From Mesorhizobium sp. B4-1-3 (lineage in GTDB: Bacteria > Pseudomonadota > Alphaproteobacteria > Rhizobiales > Rhizobiaceae): a DNA stretch of 64,000 nt. Position 1 is the first letter of the stretch; each line of letters starts with the position of its first letter. Location: the NCBI RefSeq assembly GCF_006439355.1, contig NZ_VFTG01000009.1, positions 124,001 through 188,000 of the forward strand, in the 5' to 3' direction. The notes below the pieces were generated by a model. It saw nothing but the letters and a program-made list of their open reading frames with translations, searched no databases and was not told the DNA's origin. Below are positions 27,228 through 34,575 of this stretch, in pieces. Position numbers and translations under genes: made by a program.

Positions 27228-27680
27228 TGCTGTTAACGGCTGGAACGAGTCTGGAACGAATCAGCGACGAATCGCTGACTCGCTCTGATTCAGGTTTTGT
27301 TCACGGCTATATGTGGATTTTTTGACGACGAGTCGCACCACATGCTGAATCGGGAAATTGGCCCGATTCATGCTTCGCCTTCGCTGGAGCTGGACCGCCG
27401 TTAACCTTTGCCGGAAACGGTCGCGGTCGGCTCGGGACGCGCCGTCAAGATTATGAAATTATTGAACTTTCTTAATCACTTTTAACGATTTTAGCGAGCT
27501 TTGGGTCGCCCGCCGTTAACTTTTCGGCCAAAGCCGGAACGAATCGGCGACGAATCAGCGATCCGGCGACTTTCCCGGTTTGTTCGCCCCTAGATATGGT
27601 GTTTTCCACAGCTTACCCACCGAGGATTCACAGTTTGTCAGAAGGGTTGTTCACCGACCGCGGTCGTGCCGTTAACTTTT
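27228..27680. promoter_or_regulatory. Non-coding region dense in GANTC, GTTAAC and a DnaA-box-like site
   Basis: GANTC occurs at 27247, 27258, 27269, 27277, 27287, 27330, 27347, 27365, 27541, 27552 and 27625. GTTAAC occurs at 27232, 27400, 27515 and 27671; the last three share a GCCGTTAAC(C/T)TTT context. A DnaA-box-like TTTTCCACA is at 27602-27610. Positions 27448-27493 hold only nine G/C of 46 bases, including TTAA-N6-TTAAC (27472-27486), close to the CtrA spacing. A 21-bp sequence starting GGAACGAATC is repeated (27253 and 27536). These are marks of cell-cycle or replication control in alphaproteobacteria, but oriC normally lies near hemE, which is absent here, so the role is open. Confidence 0.6.
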
Positions 27681-27731
27681 GCGTGCCGAATTGAGGCAAG
27701 GTGTCGCGCCGGCTCTGCAGCTGGCGAAAGA

Positions 27732-27755
27732 GGCGGCCCCGGCGCCGGAGCCGCC
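27732..27755 (-). terminator. Probable phbB terminator hairpin
   Basis: Downstream of the phbB stop, GGCGGC and GCCGCC enclose a further self-complementary core (CCGGCGCCGG) and are followed on the minus strand by TCTTT. The T-run is weak, so efficiency is uncertain. Confidence 0.5.
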
Positions 27756-27771
27756 TTGCCGACAAACGATG

Positions 27772-28494
27772 TCAGGCGAAGTACTGGCCGCCATTGGCGG
27801 TGATGGTCGAGCCGGTGATGAAGCCGGCCTCGTCGGAAGCCAGGAAGACGACGCAGCGCGCGATCTCTTCCGGCTCGCCGAGGCGGCCGACCGGAATCTG
27901 AGCGACGATCGATTCCCGCACTTTTTCCGGCACGGCCATGACCATGTCGGTGGCGATGTAGCCGGGGCAGACAACATTGACGGTGATGCCCGCGCGAGCC
28001 CCCTCTTGGGCCAGCGCCTTGGTGAAGCCTATGTCGCCGGCTTTCGAGGCCGAATAGTTGACCTGGCCCATCTGGCCCTTCTGGCCGTTGATCGAAGAAA
28101 TTGTGATGACGCGGCCGAACTTGCGGTCGCGCATGCCGCTCCACAAGGGATGCGTCATGTTGAAGACGCCGGAGAGATTGGTGTCGATCACTTCCTTCCA
28201 CTGCGCGGGCGTCATCTTGTGGAACATGGCGTCGCGGGTGATGCCGGCATTGTTGACCAGCACAGAGACCGGACCGAGATCGGCTTCGACCTGCTTGATG
28301 CCGGCGGCGCAGGCGTCGTAGTCGGCGACCGACCATTTGTAGACCGGGACGCCGGTCTCGGCCTTGAATTTCTGCGCCGCTTCGCCATTGCCGGCATAGT
28401 TGGCCGCGACCGAATAGCCGGCGTTCTTCAGGGCGACCGATATCGCCGCACCAATGCCGCGCGATCCGCCGGTGACGATTGCTACTTTGCTCAT
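27772..28494 (-). CDS. phbB: Acetoacetyl-CoA reductase
   Basis: This enzyme is the NADPH-dependent second step of polyhydroxybutyrate synthesis, reducing acetoacetyl-CoA to (R)-3-hydroxybutyryl-CoA. The 240-residue short-chain dehydrogenase has the cofactor motif TGGSRGIG, NNAG at the end of strand 4, the catalytic YSASKAG and the PhaB-type end ITANGGQYFA. GGGAGGAGAAC before the ATG at 28494 decides the start. It is the second gene of the phbAB operon, separated from phbA by a 116-bp inverted repeat segment. Confidence 0.96.
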   Translation of the reverse strand: MSKVAIVTGGSRGIGAAISVALKNAGYSVAANYAGNGEAAQKFKAETGVPVYKWSVADYDACAAGIKQVEADLGPVSVLVNNAGITRDAMFHKMTPAQWKEVIDTNLSGVFNMTHPLWSGMRDRKFGRVITISSINGQKGQMGQVNYSASKAGDIGFTKALAQEGARAGITVNVVCPGYIATDMVMAVPEKVRESIVAQIPVGRLGEPEEIARCVVFLASDEAGFITGSTITANGGQYFA

Positions 28495-28515
28495 GTTCTC
28501 CTCCCTGTTGGTGGG

Positions 28516-28608
28516 AGAGCGAACAGGGAGTAGCAAATAGCGAGTAGGGGATTTGATATCCCGCCGCGCGACGCTTTTTCTTCCCTACTCGCTACTCCCT
28601 ATTCGCTA
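28516..28608. repeat. Inverted GAGTAGGG repeat between phbA and phbB
   Basis: The left arm AGGGAGTAGC...AGCGAGTAGGG (28525-28550) is mirrored by CCCTACTCGCTACTCCCTATTCGCT (28582-28606). It can form a long hairpin in the phbAB transcript. A related element lies at 50112-50212. Confidence 0.75.
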
Positions 28609-28610
28609 GC

Positions 28611-29795
28611 TCACAGCGCTTCCACGCACATGGCAACGCCCATGCCGCCGCCGATGCACAGCGTGGCAAGGCCCTTCTTGGCACTTCTGCGGCGCATCTC
28701 GTAGACCAGCGTGTTGAAGACGCGGGCGCCGGAAGCGCCGATCGGATGGCCGATGGCGATGGCGCCGCCGTTGACGTTGACGATCGAGGGGTCCCAACCC
28801 ATGCCCTGGTTGACGGCGCAGGCCTGCGCGGCAAAAGCTTCATTGGCCTCGACGAGATCGAGATCCTTCACCGACCAGCCGGCCTTTTCCAGCGCCCGCT
28901 TCGAGGCAGGGATCGGACCCGTGCCCATGATCGCCGGATCGACGCCGGCGGTCGCCCAGGAGGCGATGCGCACCAGCGGGGTGATGCCGCGGCGGGCGGC
29001 CTCCGCCTCGGTCATCAGCAGGGCACCGGCGGCGCCGTCATTGATGCCGGACGCATTGGCAGCGGTGACCGTGCCGTCCTTGTCGAAAGCGGGCTTCAGC
29101 TTGGTCATGGCGTCGAGCGTCGCGCCATGGCGGATGTACTCGTCCTGGTCGACGATGGTGTCGCCCTTCTTGCCCTTGATGGTGAAAGCGACGATCTCGT
29201 CCTTGAATTTGCCGGCCTTTTGCGCTGCCTCGGCCTTGTTCTGCGAGGCCAGCGCGAACTCGTCCTGGGTTTCGCGGGTGATCTGGAACTGGCGGGCGAC
29301 GTTCTCGGCGGTGTTGCCCATATGGTAGCCGTTGAAGGCATCCCACAGGCCGTCCTTGATCATGGTGTCGATCATCTTGTAGTCACCCATCTTAACGCCG
29401 GCGCGCAGATGCTCGGCATGCGGCGACAGCGACATCGATTCCTGGCCGCCGGCGACGATCACCTTGGCGTCGCCGGTGGCGATCTGCTGCATGCCGAGCG
29501 CGATGGCGCGCAAGCCCGAGCCGCAAACCTGGTTGAGGCCCCAGGCGGTGGTCTCCTTCGGCAGGCCGGCATTGATCGAGGCCTGGCGGGCCGGGTTCTG
29601 CCCTTGAGCGGCGGTCAGCACCTGGCCGAGAATAACCTCGTCGACTTCCGCCGCCTCGACCTTCGCACGCGCCAGGAGTTCCCTGATGACGACGGCGCCG
29701 AGCTCATGCGCCGGCGTTGCGGCGAAGCTGCCGTTGAAGGAGCCGACCGCGGTGCGGGCGGCGCTGGCGACGACGATGGAATTGGAAGCGGACAT
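28611..29795 (-). CDS. phbA: Acetyl-CoA acetyltransferase (beta-ketothiolase)
   Basis: This thiolase condenses two acetyl-CoA to acetoacetyl-CoA for polyhydroxybutyrate. The 394-residue product has the acyl-binding cysteine in NQVCGSGLRA (Cys 91), the GGQESMS block, the NVNGGAIAIGHPIGASG histidine motif and the second active cysteine in LCIGGGMG. Length and motifs agree with biosynthetic PhaA. It is the first gene of the minus-strand phbAB operon and is divergent from phaR, with a shared 305-bp control region. Confidence 0.97.
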   Translation of the reverse strand: MSASNSIVVASAARTAVGSFNGSFAATPAHELGAVVIRELLARAKVEAAEVDEVILGQVLTAAQGQNPARQASINAGLPKETTAWGLNQVCGSGLRAIALGMQQIATGDAKVIVAGGQESMSLSPHAEHLRAGVKMGDYKMIDTMIKDGLWDAFNGYHMGNTAENVARQFQITRETQDEFALASQNKAEAAQKAGKFKDEIVAFTIKGKKGDTIVDQDEYIRHGATLDAMTKLKPAFDKDGTVTAANASGINDGAAGALLMTEAEAARRGITPLVRIASWATAGVDPAIMGTGPIPASKRALEKAGWSVKDLDLVEANEAFAAQACAVNQGMGWDPSIVNVNGGAIAIGHPIGASGARVFNTLVYEMRRRSAKKGLATLCIGGGMGVAMCVEAL

Positions 29796-29967
29796 TTTCT
29801 TCTCCAGACTTCGAGGTGTCGTATTTTCGAGATCGCTTTAGGACTTTCTTGCCCGTTCGAACCCCTGAGTCAAACCGGAAATGGGCATGGCCGTCATGCG
29901 TGGCAAGCAGGGTGCGCGCCAGTCGCGGTAACGTGACGTCGGCCATGCGATGGATTTTGCAATGGCT

Positions 29968-29996
29968 GTGCAGCATTAAATGATGCCGCAGTGCAC
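29968..29996. promoter_or_regulatory. Candidate PhaR operator between phbA and phaR
   Basis: An imperfect palindrome runs from GTGCAGCATT to GCCGCAGTGCAC around an AT-rich centre and includes TGCAGCA. Known PhaR proteins bind TGC/GCA-containing sites near phaP and phaR, so autoregulation through this site is plausible. The rest of the 305-bp gap (29796-30100) shows no gene. Confidence 0.4.
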
Positions 29997-30100
29997 AAAC
30001 CGCTTGGAATTGTGACGCTTTTGCGCGTATCCTCGTCAAAGGGCGCAATCGTTACCGGCCGCTTACTCCTAAAGGTGCCGGTGTCCTGGGGAGGATACGG

Positions 30101-30694
30101 ATGGCCGCAAAAGACGACCCGATCGTCATCAAGAAGTATGCCAATCGCCGGCTCTACAATACCGGCACCAGCACCTATGTGACGCTCGAGGATTTGGCCG
30201 AGATGGTCAAGAAGGGCGAGGAGTTCACGGTCCAGGACGCAAAGACCGGCGATGACATCACGCACCCGGTGCTGACGCAGATCATCTTCGAGCTGGAGAA
30301 CAAGGACGGGCAGAACATGCTGCCGATCCCGTTCCTGCGCCAGCTCATCTCCTTCTACGGCGATCAGATGCAGATGATCGTGCCGAGCTTCCTCGAACAG
30401 TCGATGATCGCCTTCTCCAAGGAACAGGAGCGGTTTCGCGAGCAGCTCAAAGGCGCCTTCGGCAAGACGCCGATGGACATGATGAAGACGCCGATGAAGG
30501 CGCTCGAGGAACAGACACGCCGCAATGTCGAGATGTTCCAGAACGCCATGCGCATGTTCACGCCGTTCCCGCCCGCCGGCGGCAATTCCCCCGCGCCGGC
30601 CGAGCCGCCGAAGAAGGAAGAGAAGTCCGACGATCTGCAGGAATTGAAGGCGCAGATCGCGGCCATGCAGCGCAAGCTCGACACGATGTCCTGA
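30101..30694 (+). CDS. phaR: Polyhydroxyalkanoate synthesis repressor PhaR
   Basis: The 197-residue protein has the PHB/PHA accumulation regulator DNA-binding domain at the N-terminus (IVIKKYANRRLYNTGTSTYV, then a VTLEDLAEMVKKGE helix). The accumulation domain follows (about 60-110), then a coiled-coil, Pro-rich C-terminus. In rhizobia this gene (aniA/phaR) senses polymer and represses phasin genes, and it influences carbon flow and exopolysaccharide. It is divergent from phbAB, consistent with coordinated control. A 130-bp repeat begins six bases after its stop. Confidence 0.94.
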   Translation: MAAKDDPIVIKKYANRRLYNTGTSTYVTLEDLAEMVKKGEEFTVQDAKTGDDITHPVLTQIIFELENKDGQNMLPIPFLRQLISFYGDQMQMIVPSFLEQSMIAFSKEQERFREQLKGAFGKTPMDMMKTPMKALEEQTRRNVEMFQNAMRMFTPFPPAGGNSPAPAEPPKKEEKSDDLQELKAQIAAMQRKLDTMS

Positions 30695-30700
30695 CGGGTG

Positions 30701-30835
30701 TGCCGATATTCAGGTGAGGCCGGCCTGCGAACGACGGCTTCCTCTGCTTCCGGTGCTCACGTACCCAAAAGTACGTTCCGCTCCGGTTCTCGGAAGCCAG
30801 CGTTCTCGACTCAGCCTGACCTGAATCTCGACACC
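30701..30835. repeat. MITE-like 130-bp repeat, copy 1 (after phaR)
   Basis: The element is bounded by imperfect inverted ends, ATTCAGGTGAGGC (near 30709) and GCCTGACCTGAAT (30814-30826). Inside are GGCCTGC, CGGCTTCC, an ACGTAC...GTACGT hairpin and TTCTCGGAAGCC. A second copy with the same order of blocks lies at 48876-49005. No frame in it codes for protein. Confidence 0.8.
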
Positions 30836-30845
30836 CTGACGCGCT

Positions 30846-32003
30846 TTACCCGTGGCTCACCGGTCTCTCGACCGGCCCATCATAGCGGGCGCGGGGCCTG
30901 ATCAGCCGGTTGCTGGTCACCTGTTCGATGGCATGCGCGGTCCAGCCGACGCTGCGGCCGAGCGTGAACAGGCGGAACGGCGCGTCGGCGGGAAGATTGA
31001 GGCTACGCGTCATCGCGGCCAGCGCGAAATCGATGTTGGGGTGCAGGCCGGTCGCCGCGAGGACCGCCTTGCGCAGCCGCGACAGCCCGTCGTCGACCTC
31101 CATGCCAAAGAAAACGCCCTCGGCGCGCGGGTCGCCTTCCGGATAAAGCGGATGGCCGAAGCCGGGCAGCGGGCGGTCATGCGCCAGCCAGCGGGCGACC
31201 GCTTCGTCCGCACCAAGCCGCTCCGCGTCCTCGACCAGCGCGATCGCCGCGGCACCCGCGCCGCCGTGACGCGGGCCGGTGAGCGTCGCGAGGCCGGCGA
31301 GCAGGCAGGCGGCGATCGGCGCGCCGGTGGAGGCCGCGACGCGGGTTGCGAAGGTCGAGGCATTGAGCTCGTGATCGGCCAAAAGCACCAGCGCCTTGCG
31401 GATGAGATCGGCGCCGGCGGCCTCGATCGACCAGCCCTGGGCCAGCCTGATGTGCACGGGTTCGGATCCCGGCGTTGCGCCGAGCGCCGTTGCCAGCGCG
31501 CTGGTCGCGGCGGCGCCGTCCTCCTGCAGCATGGCCGGCCTGCGGCCAAGCGATGACCAGCCTTCGGCCGCAAGCGCCGAGAGCCGGGCGAAGGCGGTCG
31601 GCGTGCCGCTTTGCCGGGCGGCTGACGGCGTCAGCGAGACGAACGATACCGCACGGTCGGAGGTCCACAGCAGTCCGGCGGTCTCCTCGAGCGTCGCCGT
31701 CGTCGAAAATTCCACCGCGTCCTTGCCGCGATAGATGAGGCGGCCATGCAGCACCGTCGAGATCGAGGTGGCGATGGCCGGCTCGCCCCAGGCGATGGCG
31801 CTTTCGGCGATCGCCTGCGGACTCCTTCCGCGATCGCGGCGCGTGGCAAGCGCGGCGATGTCGTCGGCGCGGTACTGGCTGCGGCGCGGGTCGGCGTCGT
31901 CCGGCCTCATGCCGACGCGGCCGCGGCTGACATAGGCATAAAGCGTCTGCGGCCGGATGTTCAGCCGCTCCAGCGCTTGCTCCCGCGTCAGCCACTCCGT
32001 CAT
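30846..32003 (-). CDS. Citrate synthase family protein with N-terminal HTH domain
   Basis: The 385-residue product starts with a MerR-like helix-turn-helix (LTREQALERLNIRPQTLYAYVSRG, about residues 4-28), followed by a citrate-synthase domain. The catalytic residues appear kept: histidine in GPRHGGAG, histidine in GFGHPLYP and aspartate in HPNIDFAL. The usual Arg after the second histidine is Pro. AAGGCGGCAA before the ATG at 32003 fixes the start. It is divergent from a second citrate-synthase gene, with a perfect palindrome between. A bifunctional enzyme-regulator is an attractive inference, but DNA binding is unproven. Confidence 0.88.
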   Translation of the reverse strand: MTEWLTREQALERLNIRPQTLYAYVSRGRVGMRPDDADPRRSQYRADDIAALATRRDRGRSPQAIAESAIAWGEPAIATSISTVLHGRLIYRGKDAVEFSTTATLEETAGLLWTSDRAVSFVSLTPSAARQSGTPTAFARLSALAAEGWSSLGRRPAMLQEDGAAATSALATALGATPGSEPVHIRLAQGWSIEAAGADLIRKALVLLADHELNASTFATRVAASTGAPIAACLLAGLATLTGPRHGGAGAAAIALVEDAERLGADEAVARWLAHDRPLPGFGHPLYPEGDPRAEGVFFGMEVDDGLSRLRKAVLAATGLHPNIDFALAAMTRSLNLPADAPFRLFTLGRSVGWTAHAIEQVTSNRLIRPRARYDGPVERPVSHG

Positions 32004-32022
32004 TTGCCGCCTTACATTGATT

Positions 32023-32036
32023 ATCTTGATCAAGAT
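32023..32036. promoter_or_regulatory. Palindromic operator between the two citrate-synthase genes
   Basis: ATCTTGATCAAGAT is a perfect 14-bp palindrome in the 89-bp divergent intergenic region, flanked by further TTGAT motifs on both sides. Its position suits control of both promoters, possibly by the HTH-bearing citrate synthase itself. Confidence 0.5.
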
Positions 32037-32092
32037 TGATGCATTGATTGGCGAGCATTAATTGCAAAGCACAAAAGGTCAAGGAGACGATC

Positions 32093-33178
32093 ATGGCGAA
32101 TGGGCTCGATGATGTTGTGGCGGCCGACACGGTGCTTTCCGATGTCGACGGTTCGGGCGGGCACCTCACCATCCGAGGACATTCGCTGGCGGGGCTCGCC
32201 GGCCGCTGGCGTTACGCGCAGGTGGTGCATTTGCTGTTCGACGGCTTCTTCGACGATCTTCCCAGCGATGCCGAACTGGAAAAGGCGATCGGCAAGGCGC
32301 GGGTGGACGTATTTGATCGTGTGAAACCGCTGCTCACCCAGCTTGCGCCGCTCGACATCTACAGCGGCATGAGAGCGGGCATGGCCGTCCTGCCGGACGG
32401 CGACGGGCTTGCCGACGCGCTGCGGCTCATCGCGGCGCCGGCCGTGCTGACGCCGGCCCTGCTGCGCCTCGGCCGGGGCGAGACGCCGGTCGCTCCCGAC
32501 GAAAAAGCCGATCATGCCGGCGACATGCTCAGGATGCTTGCCGGCATCGCCTCGCCGACGCTTGCCAAGGCGCTCGACAGCTATCTGGTGACGGTTTGCG
32601 ACCACGGGCTCAATGCTTCGACCTTCGCGACCCGTGTCGTGGCGTCGACCCAGGCCGGCCTGACCTCGGCGATCCTGGCCGGGCTCGGCGCGCTGAAAGG
32701 CCCGCTGCATGGCGGCGCGCCGGGGCCGGTGATCGAGATGCTGGACGCCATCGAGGCGAGCGGCGATGCGACCGCCTGGCTCCGCAACCAGATCGCGCGT
32801 GACGAGCGCATCATGGGTTTCGGCCATCGCATCTACCGCGTGCGCGATCCGCGCGCCGATGCGCTCAAAGCGGTCGTGCGGCAACTCGGCTCCCGCAACG
32901 AAACGGGTAGCCGGCTAGCCCTCGCCGAAACAGTGGAACAGGCGGCGCTCGAGGTGCTCAGGATCGCCAAGCCGCAGCGCTCCATTCAAACCAATGTCGA
33001 GTTCTACACCGCGCTTCTGCTCGAAGCGGTCGGCTTCCCGAAAGAGGCGTTCTCCAACGTCTTTGCCGCTGGCCGTGTCGCCGGCTGGATTGCGCATGCC
33101 CGCGAGCAGCAGGCGACCGGACGGCTGATCCGGCCGCAGTCGCGTTATGTCGGGCCGGTGCCGGATCTGGTCGCCTGA
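32093..33178 (+). CDS. Citrate synthase/methylcitrate synthase-like protein
   Basis: The 361-residue product is a short type citrate synthase with histidines in GPLHGGAP and GFGHRIYRVRDPRAD. The position of the catalytic aspartate holds glutamate (TNVEFYTALLL), a change shared, as far as I recall, by CitA-type secondary citrate synthases. AAGGAGACGATC precedes the ATG at 32093; an in-frame start at 32048 would fall in the operator region. It could act alone or form a mixed complex with the divergent HTH-bearing paralogue. The main citrate synthase gene of the organism is probably elsewhere. Confidence 0.88.
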   Translation: MANGLDDVVAADTVLSDVDGSGGHLTIRGHSLAGLAGRWRYAQVVHLLFDGFFDDLPSDAELEKAIGKARVDVFDRVKPLLTQLAPLDIYSGMRAGMAVLPDGDGLADALRLIAAPAVLTPALLRLGRGETPVAPDEKADHAGDMLRMLAGIASPTLAKALDSYLVTVCDHGLNASTFATRVVASTQAGLTSAILAGLGALKGPLHGGAPGPVIEMLDAIEASGDATAWLRNQIARDERIMGFGHRIYRVRDPRADALKAVVRQLGSRNETGSRLALAETVEQAALEVLRIAKPQRSIQTNVEFYTALLLEAVGFPKEAFSNVFAAGRVAGWIAHAREQQATGRLIRPQSRYVGPVPDLVA

Positions 33179-33350
33179 GAGGTAGTTCCTCGCTCCCGCA
33201 GCGCGGGGCGAGGAAAATGCCATAATAACGCTTGCGTGTTCGTGTTCTTGCCTTGGTCCATCCCTATATGCTGCACTGCAACATAGGCTGACCGCGCCAG
33301 CTCCGTCCAAATGACGCGGCGGCAGGCGGCGCATCGAGACAGGGAACGCC

Positions 33351-34481
33351 ATGGCGAAGAACGGCAAGGCGGAGGAAAAGAAGAAGATCAACATCGCGCT
33401 CCAGGGCGGCGGCTCGCACGGCGCCTTTTCATGGGGCGTGCTTGACCGTCTGCTGGAGGATGGGCGGCTGGAGATCGCGGCGGTGTCCGGCACCAGCGCG
33501 GGCGCCATGAACGCGGTGGCGCTGGCCGACGGATTCGTCCGGGGCGGGGTGGAAGGCGCGCGCAAGAAGCTCGATGATTTCTGGCGGGCGGTGGCCTCGA
33601 AGGGACGTTTCAGCCCCGTGCAGCGCATGCCGTGGGACGTGGTCTGGGGCAACTGGTCGATCGAGAACACGCCCGGCTATGTCTTCTTCGACACGATGTC
33701 GCGGGTGTTCTCGCCCTATGTCGCCAACCCGCTCGGCCTCAACCCGCTGCGCGATGTGGTGGCGAAGGAGATCGACTTCGACAATGTGCGCGCCTGCAAG
33801 TCGATGGAGCTGTTCATCTCGGCGACCAATGTCGAGACCGGACAGCTGCGCGTCTTTTCCGACGGCGAGATCGACCTCGACACGGTGATGGCGTCGGCCT
33901 GCCTGCCGCAATTGTTCCGCGCCGTCGAGATCAAGGGCGTGCCCTATTGGGATGGCGGTTATGGCGGCAATCCGGCGCTCTATCCGTTCTTCAAGACGGC
34001 GGCGACCGAGGACGTGCTTCTGGTGCAGATCAATCCGGTGGTGCGCGAAGGCACGCCGAAAAGCGCCAACGAGATCCAGAACCGCATCGACGAGATCACC
34101 TTCAATGCCGGTCTGCTGCGCGAATTCCGCTCGATCGCCTTCGTCAAGGAACTGATCGCGGCCGGGCGCCTGCCGCATGGCGAATACCGCGACATCCGCA
34201 TGCACCGCATTGATGCCGACGAGGCCTTCAAGGACCTCTCGGCGTCGTCCAAGGTCAATGCCGAATGGGCTTTCATCGCCTATCTGCGCGACCTCGGCCG
34301 AAGTGCGGCCAGCGACTGGCTGGAAGAGAATTATGACGCCGTCGGCCAGCGCGCCACGCTCGATCTCTCGGGCGAGCTCGACGACGGCTTCAAGCCGCTG
34401 CGCGGTCCGGCGCCGGGGCGTCGCGTCAAGGAGTTCCTGGCGGCGCGCATCAAGCCGGAATCCGCGCGGCGGCGCGCCTGA
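33351..34481 (+). CDS. Patatin-like phospholipase
   Basis: The 376-residue protein has the patatin oxyanion motif ALQGGGSHGAFSWG (from about residue 17), the nucleophile elbow GTSAG (Ser 49) and the catalytic aspartate in YWDGGYGG. No signal peptide or membrane helix is visible, so it is likely cytoplasmic, and a Lys-rich N-terminus precedes the domain. Substrate lipids are unknown; related rhizobial genes often stand near polyhydroxybutyrate genes, as here within 3 kb of phaR. It appears to be transcribed alone. Confidence 0.9.
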   Translation: MAKNGKAEEKKKINIALQGGGSHGAFSWGVLDRLLEDGRLEIAAVSGTSAGAMNAVALADGFVRGGVEGARKKLDDFWRAVASKGRFSPVQRMPWDVVWGNWSIENTPGYVFFDTMSRVFSPYVANPLGLNPLRDVVAKEIDFDNVRACKSMELFISATNVETGQLRVFSDGEIDLDTVMASACLPQLFRAVEIKGVPYWDGGYGGNPALYPFFKTAATEDVLLVQINPVVREGTPKSANEIQNRIDEITFNAGLLREFRSIAFVKELIAAGRLPHGEYRDIRMHRIDADEAFKDLSASSKVNAEWAFIAYLRDLGRSAASDWLEENYDAVGQRATLDLSGELDDGFKPLRGPAPGRRVKEFLAARIKPESARRRA

Positions 34482-34575
34482 TTGCTAGGTCGTCAGCCCC
34501 CGTAAGACCGAGATCGGGTGGATAGCGGCCGGTCCGTTCTTGCGACCGGAAGAGAAAGGCCGCATTCCCGCCGCG

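Noticed and set aside
27228..27680. Calling the GANTC-rich region the chromosomal oriC
   Set aside because: Known alphaproteobacterial origins lie near hemE, and none of those genes is here. Only one good DnaA-box-like site was found and GC skew could not be computed, so only a candidate control region is claimed.
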